A stretch of DNA of 6,611 nucleotides, taken from CAZZBK01 sp964652155 (GTDB lineage Bacteria; Planctomycetota; Planctomycetia; Pirellulales; PNKZ01). Numbering within the stretch: the first letter of the stretch is position 1; each line of letters opens with the position of its first letter. The DNA lies in assembly GCA_964652155.1 (NCBI GenBank), contig CAZZBK010000221.1:1-6611 (forward strand). The letters run 5' to 3'. Below are positions 1-6,232 of the stretch, in pieces. A program made the position numbers and the translations under genes. The notes under the pieces are model-generated. The model did not search any database and was not told the origin of the DNA. It saw only the letters and a list, made by a program, of their open reading frames with translations.

Positions 1-32
1 CCACCCCGAGACAACCTCAGCCAAGATACAAG

Positions 33-53
33 GGTACGCACTCCGTGCGTACC
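33..53. repeat. Perfect palindrome with 9-bp arms in the leader of the first gene
   Basis: GGTACGCAC at 33-41 is followed by a 3-base loop (TCC) and its exact complement GTGCGTACC at 45-53. No T-run follows on either strand, so a strong intrinsic terminator is unlikely. The compact GC-rich stem in an intergenic region resembles REP-type palindromes scattered through planctomycete genomes. It could also end or stabilise a transcript arriving from upstream of the window. The palindrome is seen directly; its role is not known. Confidence 0.6.
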
Positions 54-76
54 ATCTTCAACGCGTGTCATTCCGC

Positions 77-106
77 TTGCCCGGGGCATCCGAGTGGGCT
101 TATCAT
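77..106 (+). promoter_or_regulatory. Possible sigma-70-type promoter for the PSCyt gene
   Basis: TTGCCC at 77-82 (4 of 6 matches to TTGACA) is separated by 18 bases from TATCAT at 101-106 (5 of 6 matches to TATAAT). It lies about 100 bases before the start codon at 204, leaving room for an untranslated leader. No better pair was found in 1-203, but such matches are frequent by chance. Confidence 0.25.
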
Positions 107-203
107 GGATAGGGGGACGACCTGGGGCTGCGCCGGTTCCGTTCCTGCCGCGAACGATGCGATTCATCCCGCCTGAAGAAGCCTGCACAAGGACCTGCCG
201 AAT

Positions 204-3200
204 ATGCGTTTAGCGCTCGCTGCGTGGCTACTGTTGTCGACCGCCGCCGTGGCGGCCGAGGAGGTCGACTACCTGCGGCAGGTCAAGCCGGTGCTCGCGG
301 CCCGCTGCGTGTCGTGTCACGGAGCGCTCAAGCAAGAGGCCTCTCTGCGACTCGATACCGTGGCCGACATGCGAACCGGCGGCGAAAGTGGCCCGGCCCT
401 CGTTGCCAAACAAGCGGCCATGAGCCTGATCCTCGCGCGGATCAGCGACACGAATCCTGAGAGCCGCATGCCCCCCGAGAGCGATGGCTCGCCGCTCAAG
501 CCGCACGAGATTGCCGCCATTCGCTCGTGGATCGACTCGGGAGCGCCGGGCCCGGCCGACGAGAAACGCGAGGCCGATCCGCGTGACCACTGGTCGTTTC
601 GTTCACCCCTCCGGCCGAGTGTTCCGCCCGTGAGCGATCCGCGCTGGAGTCGCAACCCGATCGACGCATTTATCGCCGCGGCACACAAGCAACACCAACT
701 CAAGCCGGTGGCCGAGGCCGAGCGCTCGCTGCTCTTGCGGCGCGTGTACCTCGACCTGATCGGTCTGCCGCCGACAAGCGACGAATTGCTCGCGTTCGAG
801 AATGACAAGTCGCCCGACGCCTACGAGCGGGTGGTCGACCGACTGCTCAAGAGCGAGGCGCATGGCGAACGCTGGGGGCGGCACTGGATGGACATTTGGC
901 GCTACAGCGACTGGTGGGGCCTCGGGGCCGAGGTCCGCAATAGCCAGAAGCACATGTGGCACTGGCGCGACTGGATCATCGAGTCGCTCAACGCCGACAA
1001 GGGCTACGACCAGATGCTCCGCGAGATGCTCGCCGCCGACGAGTTGTACCCCACCGACACGAACCGCCTGCGCGCGACCGGCTATCTCGCCCGCAGTTAT
1101 TTTCGCTTCAATCGCACGACCTGGCTCGACGAGGTGATCGAGCACACCTCCAAAGGCCTGATGGGCCTGACGTTCAACTGCGCCAAGTGTCACGACCACA
1201 AGTACGATCCCTATCCGCAGGTCGACTATTACCGGTACCGCGCGATCTTCGAGCCGTATCAGGTGCGAATGGATTTTTTGCCGGGCGAGACCGACCTGGA
1301 GCGCGACGGCCTGCCGCGCGTCTTCGACTGCAACCTCGAACAGCCGACATTCCTGCACATTCGCGGCAACGACACGCAGCCGCAAAAGGACAAGCCGATT
1401 GCGCCTCAGTTGCCGGGCTTTTTGGCCTTCGACGAGTTTGCGATCACGCCCCTCACGCTGCCGCTCGAGGCGCATCAGCCGGGCCTCAAGCCGCACGTGC
1501 TCGCCGATCACCTGCGCGACGCCGAGGCGAAACGGCAATCGGCCGAGAAGATCGCCAAGACGGCGCGCGACGCCTTGCAGTCGGCCCGCGAGCAGTTGCA
1601 AAAAGCCCAGGCCGCCGCGGCAGCCAAACCAGCAGAGCAACTGCCGGCCGAGATCGAGCCCGACGCGGCCGTGCTCGCGCGGGAGTTGTTCAAGGATCAG
1701 CCGCGTGACCGCTGGGAGATCGTCGCGGGCAAGTGGACCTTCCCCTCGACCGGAGCGACCCAAGCCGAGGAAGGGGCCGTGCAGTCAGCGATTCGGCTCA
1801 AGCAATGGCCCCCCGTCGACTTTGAAGCCCGCACCAAGTTCACGATCACCGGCGGGCTCAAGTATCGTTCGGTGGGCATCAAGTTCGACAGCGACGCGCA
1901 GAACGAGTTGCTCGTGTATCTGAGCGGGATGAACCCCGGCGGCAAATTGCAGCTTGCGATCAAAACCGGCGGCAAGCAAAGCTACCCCCCCGCGGCAGCG
2001 CTCGCGCGCGAGGTCCCATCCAACCGGCTCATCGAGCTGGCGATCCAAGTCCGCGGCCGACTGGTCATCATGCACGTCGACGGCCAGCGATTGCTCAGCT
2101 ACACGGTCCCCATGCCGCGCCGCGCCGGCCCCATCGAGCTCATCACATTCGACGCCCAAGCGCAGTTCCACGAGTTCGAACTGCGCGCGCTACCCGGTGG
2201 GAGCAAGGGGGACCCCGCGCCGGTGACGAGCGTGGCGGCCGCCGAGCAGCAGCACGCGCAAGCGGCCGCGGCACTCAGCGCGGCCGAGCAGTCGCTCGCC
2301 CACCTTAAGCAAATCCCGGCGGTGCTCAACGCCCGCGCGGCTGCGACGGCCGCCGCACATCAACAGCCCGCTCCCGAGAATAAGTCGACCCTGGCCGCGG
2401 AGGCCGCCAAGCTCGAGCGCGCCGCGGCCGTAGCCAAGGCCGAGGCCGACCTAGCGCAGGCCGAGGCCGACGCGCTGCGCATCGCGCCGGAGAAAAAAGC
2501 GGACGCCGACAAAAAAACCGCCGCCGCGAGAACGGCCCTCGACACGGCACGCAAGGCGGCCGAGAAGCCGGGCGAAACGTTCGCCGAGTTGACCGGCTCG
2601 CTCAAGACGATGGAGTCGAATCTCGAAAGCGACGCGGCCCGCCGCAAGCCGTTTCCCACCACCAGCACCGGCCGCCGCACGATGCTGGCCCATTGGCTCA
2701 CCGATCCGCGCCATCCGCTGGTGGCCCGCGTGGCCGCGAATCATCTCTGGTCACGGCACATGGGCCGACCACTCGTCCCCACGCTGTTCGACTTCGGCCG
2801 CAAGGGACAGCCGCCGACGCACGGCGAGTTGCTCGACTACCTGGCCACCGAGCTCGTGGCGAACGAGTGGAGCATGAAGCACCTGCACCGCCTGATTGTC
2901 ACGTCGCAGACGTATCGCCTGAGCGGCTCGAGTGCCGCGGCCGACGAGGCGACCGTGAAGCAAGATAGCGAGAACCGCTATTACTGGCGGCGCAACGCGG
3001 TCCGGATGGAGGCGCAAGCCGTGCGCGACAGCTTGCTGCAACTGGCTGGCGAGTTGGACCGCACGCTGTACGGCCCATCGATACCGGTCGGCGACGAGTC
3101 ATCGCGCCGCCGCAGCCTGTACTACGTCCACTCGCATAACGATCATCAGAAGTTTCTCTCGATCTTCGACGACGCCGGTGTGCAAGAGTGTTACCGCCGC

Positions 3201-3512
3201 ACCGAAAGTATCGTCCCGCAGCAGGCGCTCGCCCTTTCTAATAGCAAGCTGGCCTTAAGCATGGCGGGCAAAATTGCCGAACGGCTTGGGGCTGCCGACA
3301 GCGAACGCGACGACGCGGCCTTTGTTGCCCGGGCTTGGCGGTTGATCCTCTGCGGTGAGCCGACCGCCGACGAGGTGGCAACCTGCCAAGCGGCGATCGA
3401 GCAGTGGCGCGCGTTGGCCCAGCAGGCCAAGCGAGCCGACGGCCCCATGCAAGCCCGCGTGCGGCTGGTCGAGGCCTTGCTCAACCACAACGATTTTGTG
3501 ACCATCCGCTGA
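204..3512 (+). CDS. Secreted planctomycete cytochrome c protein: PSCyt1, DUF1549, jelly-roll insert, DUF1553
   Basis: Residues 1-18 are a Sec signal peptide (hydrophobic core AAWLLL, likely cleavage near AVAA). PSCyt1 (PF07635) spans about 20-115, with heme motif CVSCH at 35-39 and SRMPP at 87-91, whose Met is a plausible heme ligand. DUF1549/PSCyt2 (PF07583) spans about 149-350, with a second CXXCH, CAKCH, at 326-330. An Ala/Glu/Lys-rich helical stretch covers about 436-480. A beta-rich domain at about 501-665 resembles the concanavalin-like 3-keto-disaccharide hydrolase family (DUF1080). A second, longer charged helical stretch covers about 681-790. DUF1553/PSD1 (PF07587) runs from about 813 to the end and includes the family-like block DFGRKGQPPTHGELLDYLA. 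AAGGA at 189-193 supports the ATG at 204. The final NDFVTIR is a normal family ending, so the gene looks complete. It is presumably periplasmic and heme-binding; its reaction is unknown. The DUF1501 gene follows on the same strand after a repeat-filled gap. Confidence 0.93.
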   Translation: MRLALAAWLLLSTAAVAAEEVDYLRQVKPVLAARCVSCHGALKQEASLRLDTVADMRTGGESGPALVAKQAAMSLILARISDTNPESRMPPESDGSPLKPHEIAAIRSWIDSGAPGPADEKREADPRDHWSFRSPLRPSVPPVSDPRWSRNPIDAFIAAAHKQHQLKPVAEAERSLLLRRVYLDLIGLPPTSDELLAFENDKSPDAYERVVDRLLKSEAHGERWGRHWMDIWRYSDWWGLGAEVRNSQKHMWHWRDWIIESLNADKGYDQMLREMLAADELYPTDTNRLRATGYLARSYFRFNRTTWLDEVIEHTSKGLMGLTFNCAKCHDHKYDPYPQVDYYRYRAIFEPYQVRMDFLPGETDLERDGLPRVFDCNLEQPTFLHIRGNDTQPQKDKPIAPQLPGFLAFDEFAITPLTLPLEAHQPGLKPHVLADHLRDAEAKRQSAEKIAKTARDALQSAREQLQKAQAAAAAKPAEQLPAEIEPDAAVLARELFKDQPRDRWEIVAGKWTFPSTGATQAEEGAVQSAIRLKQWPPVDFEARTKFTITGGLKYRSVGIKFDSDAQNELLVYLSGMNPGGKLQLAIKTGGKQSYPPAAALAREVPSNRLIELAIQVRGRLVIMHVDGQRLLSYTVPMPRRAGPIELITFDAQAQFHEFELRALPGGSKGDPAPVTSVAAAEQQHAQAAAALSAAEQSLAHLKQIPAVLNARAAATAAAHQQPAPENKSTLAAEAAKLERAAAVAKAEADLAQAEADALRIAPEKKADADKKTAAARTALDTARKAAEKPGETFAELTGSLKTMESNLESDAARRKPFPTTSTGRRTMLAHWLTDPRHPLVARVAANHLWSRHMGRPLVPTLFDFGRKGQPPTHGELLDYLATELVANEWSMKHLHRLIVTSQTYRLSGSSAAADEATVKQDSENRYYWRRNAVRMEAQAVRDSLLQLAGELDRTLYGPSIPVGDESSRRRSLYYVHSHNDHQKFLSIFDDAGVQECYRRTESIVPQQALALSNSKLALSMAGKIAERLGAADSERDDAAFVARAWRLILCGEPTADEVATCQAAIEQWRALAQQAKRADGPMQARVRLVEALLNHNDFVTIR

Positions 3513-3552
3513 GAAACTACCGATTTTTGATATAATCGCACGTGCCGTTTTT
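3502..3552 (+). repeat. 51-bp direct repeat, copy 1, overlapping the end of the PSCyt gene
   Basis: This stretch matches 3694-3744 at 46 of 51 positions, with a constant offset of 192 bases; 29 bases (3524-3552) are identical. It contains the last codons and the stop of the PSCyt gene and then the T-rich TATAAT segment. Similarity stops abruptly upstream of 3502, and downstream the REPIN-like element begins at 3559. Since NDFVTIR is a typical DUF1553 ending, this copy is probably the original and the downstream one the duplicate. Confidence 0.85.
3528..3536 (+). promoter_or_regulatory. Extended -10 promoter sequence, copy 1
   Basis: TGATATAAT is a perfect extended -10 match (TG, one base, TATAAT). 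The only upstream hexamer is a weak CTGAGA at 3509-3514 with 16-base spacing. A transcript from here would start near 3543 and run through the REPIN-like element, so this copy may be silent or give a short structured RNA. Confidence 0.3.
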
Positions 3553-3558
3553 ATTAGT

Positions 3559-3675
3559 GGGTAGCCCCGACAACTCGTTGTCGGGGTCGCGCTAGCGACA
3601 AGAGGAGTTGCTTTGTGACGCTTCGACGCCCTCGTGTGGCTTCGCCACCCGGACAACAAGTTGTCCGGGCTACCC
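3559..3675. mobile_element. REPIN-like element: two REP palindromes in opposite orientation
   Basis: The 117-bp element starts GGGTAGCCC and ends GGGCTACCC, exact terminal inverted repeats. At the left end lies a perfect palindrome with 10-base arms, CCCCGACAAC at 3565-3574 and its complement at 3577-3586. At the right end lies a related one, CCCGGACAAC at 3648-3657 with its complement at 3660-3669. The two palindromes are diverged inverted copies of each other. Two smaller hairpins lie inside, GTCGC/GCGAC at 3586-3599 and GTGGC/GCCAC at 3636-3648. There is no coding sequence, so mobility would need a REP-associated tyrosine transposase (RAYT) elsewhere. As RNA the end palindromes would fold strongly and could act as a transcription or mRNA-decay barrier between the two genes. 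Confidence 0.75.
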
Positions 3676-3693
3676 GAGACGATCGTTTCAATT

Positions 3694-3744
3694 CCATTCG
3701 CTGAGTAACAACCAGTTTTTGATATAATCGCACGTGCCGTTTTT
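3694..3744 (+). repeat. 51-bp direct repeat, copy 2, upstream of the DUF1501 gene
   Basis: This is the partner of 3502-3552, with five substitutions and no gaps. It lies just after the REPIN-like element and 35 bases before the DUF1501 start. The CGCTGA corresponding to the end and stop of the upstream gene is preserved, although nothing here is translated in that frame as part of that gene. A local duplication of the PSCyt gene's tail followed or accompanied by the REPIN-like insertion would explain the arrangement. Confidence 0.85.
3720..3728 (+). promoter_or_regulatory. Extended -10 promoter candidate for the DUF1501 gene
   Basis: This second copy of TGATATAAT is a perfect extended -10 element. 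The predicted start near 3735 would give a leader of about 45 bases carrying the ribosome binding site GAGG (3770-3773). The -35 region is poor (CTGAGT at 3701-3706), as is tolerated for extended -10 promoters. If active, the DUF1501 gene can be transcribed independently of the PSCyt gene. Confidence 0.4.
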
Positions 3745-3779
3745 TAGACCGGTACAGGCCCGTTAGACCGAGGCAACCC

Positions 3780-5246
<1,467 letters not shown>

Positions 5247-5283
5247 GCGAATTCAGTGGGAGCGATCGAAATCAGAGTGTTGA

Positions 5284-5296
5284 TTCCTGACACCTT
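5284..5296 (-). repeat. Single inverted copy of the AAGGTGTCAGGAA motif
   Basis: TTCCTGACACCTT is the exact complement of the 13 bases at 6063-6075 and 6093-6105 in the tandem array. It lies 38 bases after the DUF1501 stop. A weak imperfect stem (ATCGAA at 5265-5270 with TTCGAT at 5295-5300) includes part of it and might act in 3'-end formation, but there is no clear terminator T-run. From memory, motifs of the form GGTTCCTGACACCTT occur beside REP-associated or IS200-like transposases in various phyla; this could not be checked here. Confidence 0.6.
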
Positions 5297-5331
5297 CGAT
5301 TCTTCGCTTGCTTAAGGACTAGACAGTCGTG

Positions 5332-5339
5332 ATAAACAT
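5332..5339 (+). repeat. Target site duplication, left copy (ATAAACAT)
   Basis: This 8-base sequence lies directly outside the left terminal inverted repeat (GGTCC...) and is repeated exactly outside the right one at 5583-5590. A match at that fixed position has a chance of about 1 in 65,000 for equal base frequencies, so insertion by a transposase making 8-bp staggered cuts is a good explanation. Confidence 0.8.
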
Positions 5340-5582
5340 GGTCCTTCCGGGTTTGCTGTGGGTAGATTTCCGGCAGGGGGGTGACCAGTCAGGGGCCCGG
5401 CTCCCGGCGCCGCTGCCCCACTCGACGGGAGCTGGAAAGCTAAAACAAAGGAGAAATGAGTCGCTTCGCGACCGATGGGTGCTTTCCAGTGTCTCCCTTG
5501 ACGGCTCTGGTCGCTCCCTTCCTGTTCACCCCCTGCCTGGGAGGATTGAACAGCGGTTACCCACGTGAAACCCGGATGGACC
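5340..5582. mobile_element. 243-bp MITE-like foldback element
   Basis: The ends are imperfect inverted repeats: GGTCCTTCCGGGTTT at the left and AAACCCGGATGGACC at the right, with 23 of 27 positions matching when 5338-5364 is compared with the complement of 5558-5584. Complementarity resumes further in (GGCAGGGGGG from 5372 against CCCCCTGCC near 5529-5537; CTGGAAAGC at 5432-5440 against GCTTTCCAG at 5481-5489) and closes at GTCGC/GCGAC at 5460-5472. The whole element can therefore fold into one long branched hairpin. There is no transposase gene. Short frames across the ends give similar peptides on both strands (MVLPGLLWV and MVHPGFTWV), a by-product of the inverted repeats. Families making 8-bp duplications include IS66, IS1595, ISL3 and IS6; which one mobilised it cannot be told. 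Confidence 0.82.
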
Positions 5583-5590
5583 ATAAACAT
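5583..5590 (+). repeat. Target site duplication, right copy (ATAAACAT)
   Basis: This is the exact copy of 5332-5339, abutting the right terminal inverted repeat (...GGACC). The pre-insertion site can be read by joining the sequence before 5332 to ATAAACAT and then to 5591 onward. The lack of any mismatch suggests a fairly recent insertion, although the terminal repeats themselves have diverged. Confidence 0.8.
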
Positions 5591-5684
5591 TTTGGAATTA
5601 TTCGGAGAATTCTAACTCTTGCCCGTTGCACAATCGCCGCCCTTCGCGCGTAATCATCGTCCCAACTCGGTCCACCTTTTTCAC

Positions 5685-5689
5685 GGAGG
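5685..5689 (+). promoter_or_regulatory. Shine-Dalgarno GGAGG that fixes the start of the small ORF
   Basis: GGAGG lies seven bases before the ATG at 5697, near-ideal spacing and a better match than at either large gene in the window. It argues for the ATG at 5697 rather than the upstream in-frame TTG at 5619, which has no such site. Confidence 0.5.
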
Positions 5690-5696
5690 CTGTGTT

Positions 5697-5903
5697 ATGA
5701 CGCTTGATCCTGATGAATTTGTTTTGATGCAATGGGAAGGTGAGGGTGGCTCGCTTGCCCCTTCGGAAATCGTGAAGGTTAGGCGTCCGGTTCATCCCCG
5801 GCGTGATCTTCCGGCTGACTCTTTTGATGAGCGGATGAACCCGTTCCCATCTCAACATAGCTTGGCCAAGCAAGGTCGGCCTATTGATGACGTGAGGCGT
5901 TGA
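5697..5903 (+). CDS. Hypothetical small protein, 68 residues
   Basis: I do not recognise this protein. It is hydrophilic and charged, with an acidic N-terminal part (MTLDPDEFVLMQWEGEGG) and a basic middle (VKVRRPVHPRRD), and it ends RPIDDVRR. There is no signal peptide, membrane segment, Cys pair or obvious DNA-binding fold. The best evidence for it is the strong GGAGG seven bases upstream. Its codons are visibly richer in A and T at the third position than those of the two large genes, so it is either a recently acquired gene, an uncommon small gene, or not a gene. It lies between the MITE-like element and the 17-bp array, inside the interval bounded by inverted TTCCTGACACCTT motifs, so it could be a passenger or remnant of a larger element. 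A longer frame on the opposite strand (5598-6038) competes but starts at a TTG within the repeats. Confidence 0.4.
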   Translation: MTLDPDEFVLMQWEGEGGSLAPSEIVKVRRPVHPRRDLPADSFDERMNPFPSQHSLAKQGRPIDDVRR

Positions 5904-6020
5904 TTCGTTCTGTCTTCGTCGTGTTATGAAGTTGTTCGCTGGGACTGCCCTGGTTCGTAGGGGTAGCCGTCTAGTCGCCTGTCCGGCTGATTGCTGTGGT
6001 ATCCCTTCGTTGGTGGCAGG
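5904..6020. other. Intergenic stretch without recognisable features
   Basis: Between the small ORF and the tandem array I see no convincing frame, RNA gene, promoter or terminator. TGATGAGCGGATG-like coding rhythm stops at 5903, and the sequence up to 6020 has no strong palindrome. Confidence 0.5.
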
Positions 6021-6114
6021 AGTCGGATAAGGTGTCAAGTCGGATAAGGTGTCAAGTCGGATAAGGTGTCAGGAACCATAATGGAGTCGGATAAGGTGTC
6101 AGGAACCATAATGA
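6021..6114 (+). repeat. Tandem array of a 17-bp unit, switching to a 30-bp unit
   Basis: AGTCGGATAAGGTGTCA occurs four times without mismatch, at 6021-6037, 6038-6054, 6055-6071 and 6085-6101. The first three are directly abutted. The third and fourth are each followed by GGAACCATAATG plus one variable base, making two 30-base units (6055-6084 and 6085-6114) that differ only at the last position. The perfect identity suggests recent slippage or recombination. The core AAGGTGTCAGGAA also occurs inverted at 5284-5296. The units are direct repeats with no unique spacers, so this is not a CRISPR. It may be a stack of transposase-recognition ends, as I recall similar motifs near RAYT or IS200-like genes, but none is present here. 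Confidence 0.85.
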
Positions 6115-6182
6115 CTTACGAAACCTCTAAATCCTATGCATCAGCGAACCAAGTGAGGGCATAGTATTTGTTCGCCTCGACG

Positions 6183-6232
6183 CCCCCTCATCCGCCCTGC
6201 GGGCACCTTCTCCCGAAGGGAGAAGGGGGATG
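6183..6232. repeat. REP-type repeat able to form a three-way junction
   Basis: The stretch contains two adjacent perfect hairpins: GCCC/GGGC around TGC (6194-6204), and CCTTCTCCC/GGGAGAAGG around GAA (6206-6226). They can be closed by CATCC at 6189-6193 pairing with GGATG at 6228-6232. Sequences of the form CCCTCATCCG...CTTCTCCC are a well-known dispersed intergenic repeat in many bacteria, and their reverse translation PSPFSLREKVPAGRMRG is a familiar spurious peptide in databases. It is non-coding here. The T-run needed for an intrinsic terminator is absent. Confidence 0.75.

Noticed and set aside
603..1763. Long reverse-strand frame of 386 codons inside the PSCyt gene
   Set aside because: It is an antisense shadow in high-GC coding DNA; the forward frame shows continuous family domains over the same interval.
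3538..3552. GCACGTGC followed by CGTTTTT as an intrinsic terminator of the PSCyt gene
   Set aside because: The 8-base palindrome leaves no workable loop (three pairs around CG), so a stable terminator hairpin is not supported; the same sequence is repeated downstream next to TATAAT.
3502..3744. The 51-bp direct repeats as a target site duplication of the REPIN-like element
   Set aside because: They are far longer than transposition duplications, are diverged, and do not abut the element exactly (a few bases on the left and about 18 on the right lie between).
5312..5590. Opposed short frames with similar peptides (MVLPGLLWV on one strand, MVHPGFTWV on the other)
   Set aside because: They are explained by the terminal inverted repeats of the MITE-like element and have no further protein-like features.
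5332..5590. Group II intron or structured riboswitch instead of a MITE
   Set aside because: No domain V-like hairpin or intron boundary sequence was seen, and the exact 8-bp duplication at the ends of inverted repeats is better explained by DNA transposition.
5456..5653. 65-codon forward frame starting MSRFATDGCF after AAAGGAG
   Set aside because: The Shine-Dalgarno-like sequence is only two bases from the ATG, and most of the frame lies in the foldback element and runs out of it through the target duplication.
5598..6038. Reverse-strand frame of 146 codons opposite the small ORF
   Set aside because: It starts at a TTG inside the tandem repeats, I saw no good ribosome binding site for it, and its composition is not protein-like in any family I know. 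It cannot be wholly excluded.
6021..6114. Possible CRISPR array
   Set aside because: The repeats abut directly or are separated by identical sequence; there are no unique spacers of uniform length and no cas gene.
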